A stretch of 57,327 bases of DNA from JAAUSY01 sp964526735 (lineage in GTDB: Bacteria > Chloroflexota > Chloroflexia > Chloroflexales > Chloroflexaceae): contig CAZGLO010000017.1 in the NCBI GenBank assembly GCA_964526735.1, forward strand, positions 1-57,327, read 5' to 3'. Made by a program: the position numbers and the translations under genes. Below the pieces are notes generated by a model that searched no databases, was not told where the DNA came from, and saw nothing but the letters and a program-made list of their open reading frames with translations. Below, piece after piece: positions 16,111 through 24,472 of this stretch; position 1 is the first letter of the stretch, and every line of letters begins with the position of its first letter.

Positions 16111-17232
16111 TTAATGTTCTTGGTCTTGTTCTATCTCGCGTACCATAGATTGTCGTTTTTTGGAAGATGAAGAGGATGAAGACGATGAAGATGACGAAGA
16201 CTCGGAGGAAGGGGAAGATGGTTCTGGTTCTTGGGGAGATTCGGTGGGGGGCGGGGGGAGAAATTCAGCAAGCGTGGCCGTAATCGCCTCGCTCTCTTCG
16301 TTCACCACGGCGGCAAAGGAATCAAAGGCTTGGCTGCGGCGTTGGCGGAGGGTCAGGGGGGCAAGCGCATAGAGGTCTTCGGCTATCACCTTCCCCCGGA
16401 AATCAGCCGCGGCCCGCGCCCGCGCTCCCTCCAACAGGGCGATTTCGGCGCGGTGTGAGGGGATACGCAGTGTGTGGACAAGCTCAATCGCCGCCTCCTC
16501 TATCTCCGGCGGCAGGACAACGTGGGGAAGGATTTCACGGGCCGCGACGACCTCCTCGGCCAGCGCGGCAGTCTGTTCGGCATATTGGTCGCGGAAGGCT
16601 ACCGGATCAGTGCGGAATAAGCGCGTGCGGCGGTAGAGTTCAAGGCGCTGCTCTTGCTCCTCCAACGGCGTCACCCACACCCGCAACCCAAATCGGTCAA
16701 AGATTTGCGGGCGCAATTCACCTTCTTCTGGGTTCATAGAGCCGATAAGCACAAATTGCGAGGCGAAAAGTTTGGTGGCTGCTCCTCGCCGCACCAACGT
16801 CCGCCCTTGAGCCGCGGCATCAAGGAGGATGTTGACCAGTTGTGGGTCAAGGAGGTTGATTTCGTCAACGTAGAGGATACTTTTGTGGGCTTTTTCGAGG
16901 ATACCGCCCTGCAACAGCACGCGCTGCTGCTCTAGCGCCACCCGCTCATTGATGCCGCCAACCACATCCTCAATCCGCGCATTGAGCGGCAATTCGACAA
17001 GCCGCATTGGGGCGGAGTAGGTGTGTGGGTTGCCCTCTCTGTCGAGGTCTTCATACTCGACGGTGGGGAGGATATCAAGCAACCCACGCACCGCGGTCGT
17101 CTTTCCAACGCCATACGGCCCACTCAGCAAAACACCGCCAATATGCGGATTGATGAGGCCAAGCACCAATGCGACTTTTAGCTCTGTCTGGCCCACAATC
17201 GCAAGCAGCGGGAAGCTATGGATGTCATCCAT
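16111..17232 (-). CDS. bchI: Mg-chelatase subunit I-like AAA+ ATPase with poly-Ser tail
   Basis: A 373-residue AAA+ protein closely matching BchI/ChlI architecture: FPLLAIVGQTELKVAL at the N-terminus, Walker A GPYGVGKTT (38-46; canonical BchI has GDRGTGKST), LPLNARIEDVVGGI, Walker B ILYVDEINLLD (119-129), sensor 1 SMNPEEGELRPQIFDRFGL. Subunit I drives Mg insertion into protoporphyrin IX. The altered Walker A and shortened region after it suggest one of the several BchI paralogues found in Chloroflexales; no bchD or bchH is adjacent. The C-terminus ends in a Pro/Glu/Ser tail with 13 consecutive Ser written in mixed codons. Confidence 0.75.
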   Translation of the reverse strand: MDDIHSFPLLAIVGQTELKVALVLGLINPHIGGVLLSGPYGVGKTTAVRGLLDILPTVEYEDLDREGNPHTYSAPMRLVELPLNARIEDVVGGINERVALEQQRVLLQGGILEKAHKSILYVDEINLLDPQLVNILLDAAAQGRTLVRRGAATKLFASQFVLIGSMNPEEGELRPQIFDRFGLRVWVTPLEEQEQRLELYRRTRLFRTDPVAFRDQYAEQTAALAEEVVAAREILPHVVLPPEIEEAAIELVHTLRIPSHRAEIALLEGARARAAADFRGKVIAEDLYALAPLTLRQRRSQAFDSFAAVVNEESEAITATLAEFLPPPPTESPQEPEPSSPSSESSSSSSSSSSSSSKKRQSMVREIEQDQEH

Positions 17233-17279
17233 GGATGTCGTTATTCATCGTGGTGGGGTGGCGGGTGCGCTGTTCAGAG

Positions 17280-17558
17280 CTAGGTCGGCAGATCAAGCGG
17301 GAGCATCGGCGGCGTGGGCGACCCCGACTCGCCATTCTTGTTGCCGTTCTTTTTCTCCTGCAGCCGAGTGCGAAATCCGTCCCACAGTTCCTGCTCGTGC
17401 GAAGAGGCAGCCGTCCGGCCCTCATCAAACGCATTCTTTAGGCGGGTGCGCACACTGTTCATCATCTCTGCGCCCGACTTCGGCGTGACAATCAGCACGA
17501 TAGCCGTTCCAGCCGCCGCGCCAATCGCAAACCCTACCACAAAACGCCCTATCGTCAT
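17280..17558 (-). CDS. YtxH-like small membrane protein
   Basis: A 92-residue protein with one N-terminal glycine/alanine-rich helix (VVGFAIGAAAGTAIVLIVTP) followed by KSGAEMMNSVRTRLKNAFDEG, which is the YtxH/gas-vesicle-like pattern (TPKSGxExR). The rest is charged and ends in a Pro-rich tail. The YtxH family is linked to general stress in Bacillus, but no biochemical role is known. It lies 15 bp downstream of thrS and 47 bp before the BchI-like gene on the same strand, so it is probably in their transcript. Confidence 0.7.
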   Translation of the reverse strand: MTIGRFVVGFAIGAAAGTAIVLIVTPKSGAEMMNSVRTRLKNAFDEGRTAASSHEQELWDGFRTRLQEKKNGNKNGESGSPTPPMLPLDLPT

Positions 17559-17573
17559 GCTCGTTCCGTTCCC

Positions 17574-19373
17574 CTAGGTTCGTGCCGCAATCTCTTGGGT
17601 AATGCGGTCAAGCACGTCCGCCACCGACATTGACCCAAGATCTTCTTCTGTACGTAGCCGCACTGACACCGCATCAGATTCTTGTTCCTTATCGCCGATT
17701 ATAAGCATATAGGGTATCTTTTGCAACTGTGCATTGCGTATTTTGGCCTGCATGCGGTCTTTGCTTTGGTTGATCTCAACCCGCAACCCCGCTGCCTCCA
17801 ACCGCTGCTGCACCTGCTGTGCATAGGCGACGTGGCGGTCGGTGATGGGGATGATCAGCGCTTGCACTGGCGCGAGCCATAGCGGAAATGCCCCGCCATA
17901 GTGCTCAATCAGTACCCCAAAGAACCGTTCGATACTACCCATCAGGGCGCGGTGTACCATGTAGGGGCGGTGTGGCTGGCCATCTTCGCCAATATACTCA
18001 AGGTCGAACCGCTCGGCAAGGTTGAAATCGAATTGGATGGTTGAAAGCTGCCACTCACGGCCCAATGCATCCTTCACTTTGAGGTCGATTTTGGGGCCGT
18101 AGAACGCGCCACCGCCCTCATCCACCTTGTAGGGCAATTCATGTTCTTCAACCGCCCGCCGCAATGCATCAGTCGCCTTCTCCCAATCAGCCGGATCGCC
18201 GACGTACTTCTCCGGCAGAGTGGAGAGGTAGGCCGTGAAATCGCGTAGGCCGAAGGCCCGCAAAATAGCAAGCGAGAACTCAAGCGCGCGCCCAATCTCC
18301 TCAACCGCCTGGTCGGGGCGGCAAAAGATATGCGCGTCATCTTGCGTAAAGCCGCGCACCCGCGTCAGGCCGTGGAGCACGCCACTGCGTTCATAGCGGT
18401 AGACCGTGCCAAATTCGGCGTATCGCTGTGGGAGATCGCGGTATGAGCGCAGGTGGTGCTTGTAGATTTGGATGTGGAACGGGCAGTTCATCGGCTTGAT
18501 GTAAAACTCTTCGCCCTCAATATCCATCGGCGCATACATATTTTCCTGGTAAAAACCCAGGTGGCCAGAAGTATGCCAGAGGTTGGCGCGGCCAACGTGC
18601 GGCGAAAACACCCATTCGTAGCCATTCTTGAGGTGCTCGCGCCGGACAAAGTCTTCCATCACCACGCGGATCATTGCGCCCTTGGGGTGCCAGAGAATCA
18701 GCCCTGGCCCCACTTCCTCCGACACGCTGAAGAGGTCAAGCTCCTTGCCAAGCTTGCGGTGATCGCGTTTTTCGGCCTCTTCCAGCTTCCAGAGGTGTTC
18801 GTCAAGCTCTTCCTTGCTGTTCCACCCCGTCCCGTAGATGCGTTGCAGCATTTGGTTCTTCTCGCTGCCGCGCCAATATGCTCCTGCCACGCTCAGCAGC
18901 TTAAAGCCGTCTTTGGGTATTTCGCTGCAATCGTTGACGTGCGGGCCGCGGCAGAGGTCTTCGAAGGAGCCGTGCGTGTAGGTGGAGATGACCGTGCCAT
19001 TGGGGCTGTCGGAGCTATCTGAACTACTCGAATCGTCCTCGCCATACTCATCTTGCCCCTCGATCAGCCCGTCGATCAGCTCTAGCTTGTAGGGCTGGTC
19101 TTTGAAGATCTGCCGCGCCTCATCCGCAGAGACTTCGCGGTAGACAAATGGCTTCTTTTGCGAGATGATATGGCGCATTCGCTTCTCGATCTTCTTCAAG
19201 TCGCTGGGGGTGAGCGAACGCGGTAGCTCAAAATCGTAGTAGAAGCCGTTTTCGATGGGCGGGCCAATGGCAATCTTCCCGTCCGGGAACATCTCTAAGA
19301 CCGCTTGTGCCATCACGTGGGCAAGCGAGTGTCGCAGGGCATAGTAGGCGTCATTGTTTGGTTGTACGGGCAT
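17574..19373 (-). CDS. thrS: threonyl-tRNA synthetase without TGS domain
   Basis: Charges tRNA-Thr. The protein has 599 residues instead of about 640: it begins directly with the editing (N2) domain (ALRHSLAHVMAQAVLEMFP) and lacks the N-terminal TGS domain. The catalytic core is intact (MKPMNCPFHIQIYKHHLRSY with the zinc-binding Cys, then RYERSGVLHGLTRVRGFTQDDAHIF, and GGAFYGPKIDLKVKD), followed by the anticodon-binding domain (VAYAQQVQQRLEAAGLRVE). Within the editing domain, just before GSFEDLCRGPH, an acidic/Ser insertion (GEDDSSSSDSSDSPNG) replaces a short turn. Upstream there is no room for a T-box leader. Confidence 0.95.
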   Translation of the reverse strand: MPVQPNNDAYYALRHSLAHVMAQAVLEMFPDGKIAIGPPIENGFYYDFELPRSLTPSDLKKIEKRMRHIISQKKPFVYREVSADEARQIFKDQPYKLELIDGLIEGQDEYGEDDSSSSDSSDSPNGTVISTYTHGSFEDLCRGPHVNDCSEIPKDGFKLLSVAGAYWRGSEKNQMLQRIYGTGWNSKEELDEHLWKLEEAEKRDHRKLGKELDLFSVSEEVGPGLILWHPKGAMIRVVMEDFVRREHLKNGYEWVFSPHVGRANLWHTSGHLGFYQENMYAPMDIEGEEFYIKPMNCPFHIQIYKHHLRSYRDLPQRYAEFGTVYRYERSGVLHGLTRVRGFTQDDAHIFCRPDQAVEEIGRALEFSLAILRAFGLRDFTAYLSTLPEKYVGDPADWEKATDALRRAVEEHELPYKVDEGGGAFYGPKIDLKVKDALGREWQLSTIQFDFNLAERFDLEYIGEDGQPHRPYMVHRALMGSIERFFGVLIEHYGGAFPLWLAPVQALIIPITDRHVAYAQQVQQRLEAAGLRVEINQSKDRMQAKIRNAQLQKIPYMLIIGDKEQESDAVSVRLRTEEDLGSMSVADVLDRITQEIAART

Positions 19374-19440
19374 ATCTTCTATTCCTTATCATACGCACGG
19401 AAAGAGCAATCGATGACCATTTTTCTGCTTTGGCTATTCT

Positions 19441-20097
19441 CTACTCTACTGTTACCACAATCTGATCTTGCTCAATACGTACATCGGTAATCGCTCGTCC
19501 CTGTGCATTCAATTCGTTATTGATCTGCTCTTCAAGTGATTGAGATAATTCATCAAATGGTACCACAAACGCGAGTGGGCCGCTCATTTTGGGGTTAACC
19601 GTCACGATACGGCCATCGCGCACGGCCAAGCCAAAGGTAGCCGTACTAGTAGTGCGGAAGGCTTTCAAATCGAGCATGACGGTATCTGGCTCAAACTGAA
19701 CCACTACGTCATCAATCGCCTCAAGCTGATGCATATTGGCTTGCACGTAGCTATTAAGCTCATCCTCACTCACCACAATCTCCCCCTGCGGCAGCGCGGC
19801 AATCGCGGTGGGGAGGGTCTGGGCAGCTTGCTCGATTGCCTGATCGGCTTGGCTCGCCGGGTATGGCTCATCAACCGCCGACGGTGTCCTCCCGATGGGG
19901 GGCGTGTCGCGGGTGATGCCAAGTTGGCGACCGATCTGCTCGCCCAAAAACGCCCCAATACTTGGGCGCAGGAAGATGATATAACTTTCTATGAGAAGCA
20001 GCAGTACCACAATAGCCAAAATCAGTGGCAACCCACAACACGACCGTTTGCGCCGCGGGGGCTGTGGATGCTGTGGCGTGACTTGTCGCTGTGGCAT
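19441..20097 (-). CDS. membrane-anchored protein of unknown function
   Basis: I place the start at 20097 because GAGGAGG lies 6 nt upstream; an in-frame ATG at 20163 has no such site. The 218-residue protein has a Pro/Arg/Lys-rich cytoplasmic head, one strong transmembrane helix (LPLILAIVVLLLLIESYIIFL), and an extracytoplasmic domain. Its last 110 residues alternate in a beta pattern (VVQFEPDTVMLDLKAF, TFGLAVRDGRIVTVNPKMSG, AITDVRIEQDQIVVTVE), resembling small lipid-binding folds such as LmeA/DUF2993, though this is only a fold impression. It is divergent from fabZ and followed by thrS on the same strand. Confidence 0.65.
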   Translation of the reverse strand: MPQRQVTPQHPQPPRRKRSCCGLPLILAIVVLLLLIESYIIFLRPSIGAFLGEQIGRQLGITRDTPPIGRTPSAVDEPYPASQADQAIEQAAQTLPTAIAALPQGEIVVSEDELNSYVQANMHQLEAIDDVVVQFEPDTVMLDLKAFRTTSTATFGLAVRDGRIVTVNPKMSGPLAFVVPFDELSQSLEEQINNELNAQGRAITDVRIEQDQIVVTVE

Positions 20098-20177
20098 AAG
20101 AAACCTCCTCAAAGCCACTGTGTTTTCGGCTCTGCTCGCCGCGGATAGGTTTGCGGTGAACACGTGCCGAACAAGAA

Positions 20178-20249
20178 TATGATATCATACCACGAACCGT
20201 GTGCGCAAAGCGTGCAACAGCGTGCAACAGAGCGTGCAATAGAGCGTGC
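20178..20249. promoter_or_regulatory. divergent control region: palindromic -10 candidate and GCGTGC array
   Basis: TATGATATCATA (20178-20189) is a perfect 12-bp palindrome offering TATGAT as -10 on both strands. Downstream toward fabZ, GCGTGC occurs at 20210, 20220, 20232 and 20244, spaced 10, 12 and 12 bp, embedded in partial repeats GCGTGCAACA. This resembles a phased operator array for an unknown regulator. Confidence 0.45.
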
Positions 20250-20296
20250 GATTGTTTTAGGTGCATTCAACCCAAGATATGCTAGAAAGTTGTTCA

Positions 20297-20731
20297 ATGC
20301 TGACCACAAAACAGATCATGGAGATCATCCCCCATCGCTACCCATTCCTCTTGATCGACCGCGTGATTGAGATGGAGCCGGGTATCAGCGCCGTGGGCGA
20401 GAAAATGGTCACCATCAATGAGCCATTCTTTCAAGGCCACTTCCCCGACTACCCCGTCATGCCGGGCGTGTTAATTATTGAGGCGTTGGCGCAAACGGGC
20501 GCGGTTGCCGCATTGAGCCTCCCCGAATATCAAGGTAAGATTGCGTTCTTTGCGGGGGTGGATAAGGTACGCTTCCGCCGCCAAGTGCGGCCAGGTGACC
20601 TGCTTCGGCTAGAAGTCTCGCTGGATAAGATCCGCCGTGGCATTGGCAAGGGCGTCGGCAAAGCAACGGTAGATGGCGAGGTCGCGTGTGAGGCGGGCTT
20701 GATGTTCGCGATGGGCGATAGCATGGAATAG
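20297..20731 (+). CDS. fabZ: 3-hydroxyacyl-[acyl-carrier-protein] dehydratase FabZ
   Basis: Dehydrates 3-hydroxyacyl-ACP in fatty acid elongation. The ATG at 20297 gives MLTTKQIMEIIPHRYPFLLIDR, matching the family start; in-frame starts at 20261 (GTG) and 20279 (ATG) would add 12 or 6 unconserved residues. The catalytic His lies in GHFPDYPVMPGVLIIEALAQ with the conserved Glu following. About 144 residues is the usual length. Its upstream region holds a phased GCGTGC array, and a 10-bp repeat array begins about 30 bp after its stop. Confidence 0.95.
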   Translation: MLTTKQIMEIIPHRYPFLLIDRVIEMEPGISAVGEKMVTINEPFFQGHFPDYPVMPGVLIIEALAQTGAVAALSLPEYQGKIAFFAGVDKVRFRRQVRPGDLLRLEVSLDKIRRGIGKGVGKATVDGEVACEAGLMFAMGDSME

Positions 20732-20747
20732 GAGAAGGAAGTGCGGC

Positions 20748-20864
20748 GGGGCATAGCATGCGACGTGCAAAGATATGCAAAGATGTGGGGAGATGTGAGG
20801 AGACGTGTGTAGAGACGTGAGAGACGTATGAAGACGGAGAGATTGCTATGCCCCCTCTATGGGG
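20748..20864 (+). repeat. 10-bp repeat array enclosed by an 11-bp inverted repeat, downstream of fabZ
   Basis: GGGGCATAGCA (20748-20758) is perfectly complementary to TGCTATGCCCC (20844-20854). Between them lies a purine-rich array with a 10-bp period: the pattern (A)GAYRTG begins at about 20761, 20771, 20781, 20791 and 20801, then continues slightly shifted at 20813 and 20822. The right arm can alternatively form CCCC/GGGG with 20861-20864, giving two exclusive structures. No coding frame fits. Confidence 0.6.
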
Positions 20865-20884
20865 AAAAAGCCGTTTTCGGGTTC

Positions 20885-20913
20885 TTGCAAAACCTACCCA
20901 CCTATACTATACT
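20885..20913 (+). promoter_or_regulatory. promoter for rplI
   Basis: TTGCAA (20885-20890), a 17-bp spacer, and TATACT (20908-20913). This predicts a leader of roughly 200 nt before rplI. The leader contains a short repeat (TCTGGAAACATA, then TCTGGAAACAGA) but I see no known riboswitch or r-protein leader motif. Confidence 0.6.
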
Positions 20914-21124
20914 TAGAGGTTAGCGTGTTGGCCCCGACCGCCCGAATTCCTCCGAGATGGGTCACCCGTCGCACTCAGACAAGCCGCTGTGTGGGAACAT
21001 GTCTGGAAACATATCTGGAAACAGATGACGCCATACCAACGCCTCTTCACGTTTTTGTCGGGAGGCGCGGGGTGCGTTTGGATTTTTTAGAAGAAAGGTT
21101 CAATTACCAACCGTGGGAAAGAAA

Positions 21125-21610
21125 ATGAAAGTGCTGCTGACCCAACCCATTGAGAAGCTTGGGAACGCAGGTGAAATCAAGGAAGTTGCCGGTGGTTTTG
21201 GCAGAAACTATCTCCTGCCCAAAGGATATGCTGTCCTGGCGACGCGGGGACAGATGCGCCAGGCCGAAGAACGAATGCAAGCCCAACACCGCCGTGACGA
21301 GCTTGCCCGCCGCGATGCCGAAGCGGTCGCCCAACGCATTAGCGGGCAGACAGTACGGTTTACGGCGCGTGTTGGTGAGCTTGACCGGCTCTACGGCTCA
21401 GTGACTAGCACCGATATCGCCGAAAAGCTGTCGGAGCAGATTGGCATTGAGGTTGATCGCCGCAAAGTCGTCCTCGATGACCCGATTAAGCGCATAGGCA
21501 TTTACCCCGTCAAGGTGCGTTTGATGGCCTCGCTTGAGCCAGTGGTCAACGTTGTGGTCGAGGCGGAGGCGGGCGATATCGAAATGCCCCCGCCCACCGA
21601 CGACGAATAG
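21125..21610 (+). CDS. rplI: 50S ribosomal protein L9
   Basis: L9 binds 23S rRNA domain V at the base of the L1 stalk. The ATG at 21125 gives MKVLLTQPIEKLGNAGEIKE, the normal family start; a GTG at 21113 would add MGKK. The N-terminal RNA-binding domain (GGFGRNYLLPKGYAVLAT), the long connecting helix (about 45-75) and the C-terminal domain (LYGSVTSTDIAEKLSEQIGIEVDRRKV, then LDDPIKRIGIYPVKVRL) are all present. The tail adds about 15 acidic residues. It lies between fabZ and dnaB; L9 and DnaB are common neighbours. Confidence 0.96.
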   Translation: MKVLLTQPIEKLGNAGEIKEVAGGFGRNYLLPKGYAVLATRGQMRQAEERMQAQHRRDELARRDAEAVAQRISGQTVRFTARVGELDRLYGSVTSTDIAEKLSEQIGIEVDRRKVVLDDPIKRIGIYPVKVRLMASLEPVVNVVVEAEAGDIEMPPPTDDE

Positions 21611-21634
21611 ACGACAAATAGACAATGAATAGAC
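21606..21634 (+). repeat. 11-bp tandem repeat starting in the rplI stop codon
   Basis: AATAGAC recurs at 21606, 21617 and 21628, exactly 11 bp apart, with a further related AAATAGG near 21646. The first copy includes the rplI TAG stop. The rest of the 232-bp gap to dnaB is AT-richer and holds no gene. Confidence 0.7.
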
Positions 21635-21842
21635 TACACATGGACAAATAGGCGACCAACCAGCGAAATTATACATATCTCATACCCCATGAGCGATATG
21701 TCCGATTCGTTTCATACGTTCAATACATGTTATCGCTCAACAGCACGTGCCTGCTTTGTAATGCGGGCACTTTGTCTTTCTTTTAGGCGATTTTGATGTA
21801 GATTATGCGTATGGGCGCAGTGTGTCACAAGGAGGGGCACCC

Positions 21843-23183
21843 GTGGAACGACCACTTCCTGTCGATATCAATGCCGAACGTGCCTTACTTGGTTCTATTT
21901 TGCTTGAGCGCGATGCTATTGTGGCGGTTGCGCCGTGGCTATCGTCTGAATACTTCTACCTAGAGAAACATTCCTGGATCTACGAGGCGATGCTGGCGTG
22001 CTACAACCACCGTCCAAGCATTCCCCCCGACATCTCCACGGTCGCCGATGAATTGCGCCGCACCGAACGGCTTGAGTCGCTGGGCGGGCTTGCCTATCTG
22101 ACAGAATTGAGCTTAGAGGTGCCCACTGCCGTCCACGTTGAGTACTATGCGCGGATTGTCGAGCGCACGGCCATCTTGCGGCGGCTCATTCAGGTGGGCG
22201 GGAAAATCGCCGCGTTGGGCTACGATGAGACCGAAGAGCTTGAATCAACGCTCGATAAGGCCGAAACTGAACTCTTCTCGGTGTCTCAAAACCGCGTGAC
22301 GCGCGAATTTGTCCACGTGAGCAGCGTGATTGATGATTACTATCAGCAGATAGGTAGCCTCAACACGCAACCTGATGAACCCGTAGGCATCGCTACCCAC
22401 TATTACGACCTCGATAAGCTGACTGGTGGCCTGCAGCGCTCCGACCTGATAATCCTAGCCGCCCGTCCGAGCGTTGGCAAGACGGCTTTGGCGCTGTCGC
22501 TTGCCTACAACATCGCTCTCTTGGGGAAGCACACCGTTGGGGTATTCAGCCTGGAAATGAGCCGGGAACAGCTTGTGCAGCGGTTGCTTTCTATGCACAC
22601 GGGTATCGAGATGCAGCAGATCAGGACAGGCAGTATCCGTGGGGCGGAGTTTGATCAGCTGATTGAGGCGATGGGCGTGATTTCGTCCGCCAACCTCTTT
22701 ATTGAAGACACGCCCGGGCTGAATGTGATGGAGGTGCGTAGCAAAGCACGCCGTCTTCAATCGCAATCGGGGGTTGACCTCATCGTGATCGACTATCTGC
22801 AATTGATGCAGGCGCGCCGAACCGATAATCGTGTGCAGGAAGTGGGAGAAATCAGTCGTGGGTTGAAGGCACTGGCACGCGAATTACACGTGCCGGTACT
22901 CGCATTGAGCCAGCTATCGCGGGCGGTGGAGGGGCGGACAAGCCACGTGCCGATGCTCAGCGACCTACGTGAGAGCGGAAGCATTGAGCAGGATGCCGAT
23001 ATTGTGATGTTTATCTACCGCGAAGAGCTTTACGACCGCGAAACGGATAAAAAAGGCATTGCAGAGGTGCATATCGCCAAACATCGTAATGGGCCACTTG
23101 GTATAGTGCCATTGCGATTCGATGTTTCAACCACACGCTTCCAAAATCTCCAATACCACGACAAGTCAATAGAGGGGTATTAG
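21843..23183 (+). CDS. dnaB: replicative DNA helicase DnaB
   Basis: Hexameric fork helicase. The GTG at 21843 has AAGGAGG 8 nt upstream and gives MERPLPVDINAERALLGSIL; another GTG at 21822 lacks a site. The N-terminal primase-binding domain (about 1-110) is followed by the RecA-like motor with Walker A ARPSVGKTALAL, Walker B LIVIDYLQLMQ, and the sensor/hairpin region LALSQLSRAVEGR and LSDLRESGSIEQDADIV. About 446 residues is the normal size, with no intein. Confidence 0.97.
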   Translation: MERPLPVDINAERALLGSILLERDAIVAVAPWLSSEYFYLEKHSWIYEAMLACYNHRPSIPPDISTVADELRRTERLESLGGLAYLTELSLEVPTAVHVEYYARIVERTAILRRLIQVGGKIAALGYDETEELESTLDKAETELFSVSQNRVTREFVHVSSVIDDYYQQIGSLNTQPDEPVGIATHYYDLDKLTGGLQRSDLIILAARPSVGKTALALSLAYNIALLGKHTVGVFSLEMSREQLVQRLLSMHTGIEMQQIRTGSIRGAEFDQLIEAMGVISSANLFIEDTPGLNVMEVRSKARRLQSQSGVDLIVIDYLQLMQARRTDNRVQEVGEISRGLKALARELHVPVLALSQLSRAVEGRTSHVPMLSDLRESGSIEQDADIVMFIYREELYDRETDKKGIAEVHIAKHRNGPLGIVPLRFDVSTTRFQNLQYHDKSIEGY

Positions 23184-23221
23184 AGGGGCAAGTCAATAGG
23201 TTAGATAAGGATCGATGAGGG

Positions 23222-24454
23222 TTAGGTGGTGGCAGGGCGGGACGACCGGCGTGATGATGGACGTGGTCTGAGGTAGTTGCGGACTTGGCTCTTGATAATG
23301 TCACCTGTCATCACCATTTGGGCCTTCCACGGCGCAGGTGCCATATTTTTGTACATATAGCTGTCAAAAGTTAGCTGCTGGACATCTTGATTGCGACACA
23401 TTTCGGTGAAGACCTCCATCTGCCGCTCATTGCCATAGCCCCACTTCTCCAGGAATCGCAAAAATGTGTACATCTGCCGATATTGCTTCCACCATTGCTG
23501 CTCATACGCCTGGAGGTTTTGGATAGAAGGGTTATCGATATGCTGCGCCAATATCTGCGCCGCCAATACACCGCTCTTCATTGCCCAATAAATCCCCTCA
23601 CCTGATGTCCGCGCTACCAGGCCCGCCGCATCACCCACCAGCATCGCACGGTCGAAGGCGAGTTGCTTGGCGGGGGTCATCGGCAGCATATGCGCCTCTT
23701 GGCACAAGACCGTACCGCCATCAAGCGCATCACCAAGGCGTTCCTTGAACTGAGCGAGATAGCGTTTGGTATGTTTGGCGTGTGCCCGCCCAATCCCCAC
23801 TCCGACCGTCACGTGGTCATCCTTGGGAAACACCCATCCGTAGAAATCGGGGCTGACATCGGGGCCAAGATAGAGATCGGCGGTGTCCTCCCAGCGGGCC
23901 ATCTTCGCATCCGGCAACGCAATACGCTCCTGCAAAGCAAAGGAGTCTTGCGGCGGGCGCGCACCAAGCGTTTTCGCCGTGAGCGAGTAGGCACCATCCG
24001 CGCCAATAATCGCATCGACTTGCAGTGAGTGCTCGTTACCTTGCGGGTCGCGGTAGATGGCATCGACGTGGGTGGGGGTGACCTGAAAGCGCAATAGGGT
24101 GCCTTCGATAAGCGTCGCGCCACGTTCTTGGGCGCGCTCGCGAAGGAACCCATCAAAGACCTCTCGCCGCACCATCGCGACATAATCATCATCGGTGGGA
24201 ACCGTGCCTTGAACAGGAAACCTCACCTGCAAACCGCTGGGTGATTCAACAAAGCAGTTCCGCACCTTGCGATCAATCACATGGTGCGGGAGGTCGAATT
24301 CTTGGAAGGCTGCCGGAGGAACAGCGCCGCCACAGGGTTTTGCTTTGTGGAGTTCTTTCTCTAGCATGAGAGTTGTCACCCCATGGTCTCGGAGCGTGAT
24401 ACTTGCCATAGCCCCGCCGACCGATGCGCCAACAACTAACACCTGCTGAGTCAT
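23222..24454 (-). CDS. bchP: geranylgeranyl reductase (bacteriochlorophyll)
   Basis: Reduces the geranylgeranyl side chain to phytyl in bacteriochlorophyll (and/or free GGPP). The 410-residue flavoprotein starts with the FAD-binding VVGASVGGAMASITLRDHG and the family-specific KPCGGAVPPAAF, followed by GADGAYSLTAKTLG and GDAAGLVARTSGEGIYWAMKSG. It is the last gene of the pufBAC-bchGP run, 18 bp after bchG. Convergent to dnaB with 38 bp between and no clear terminator there. Confidence 0.93.
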   Translation of the reverse strand: MTQQVLVVGASVGGAMASITLRDHGVTTLMLEKELHKAKPCGGAVPPAAFQEFDLPHHVIDRKVRNCFVESPSGLQVRFPVQGTVPTDDDYVAMVRREVFDGFLRERAQERGATLIEGTLLRFQVTPTHVDAIYRDPQGNEHSLQVDAIIGADGAYSLTAKTLGARPPQDSFALQERIALPDAKMARWEDTADLYLGPDVSPDFYGWVFPKDDHVTVGVGIGRAHAKHTKRYLAQFKERLGDALDGGTVLCQEAHMLPMTPAKQLAFDRAMLVGDAAGLVARTSGEGIYWAMKSGVLAAQILAQHIDNPSIQNLQAYEQQWWKQYRQMYTFLRFLEKWGYGNERQMEVFTEMCRNQDVQQLTFDSYMYKNMAPAPWKAQMVMTGDIIKSQVRNYLRPRPSSRRSSRPATT

Positions 24455-24472
24455 AATTCCTTCCCGTTCACT

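Noticed and set aside
20859..21128. Open frame of 89 codons ahead of rplI
   Set aside because: It spans the promoter at 20885-20913 and reads as random sequence; best seen as leader DNA.
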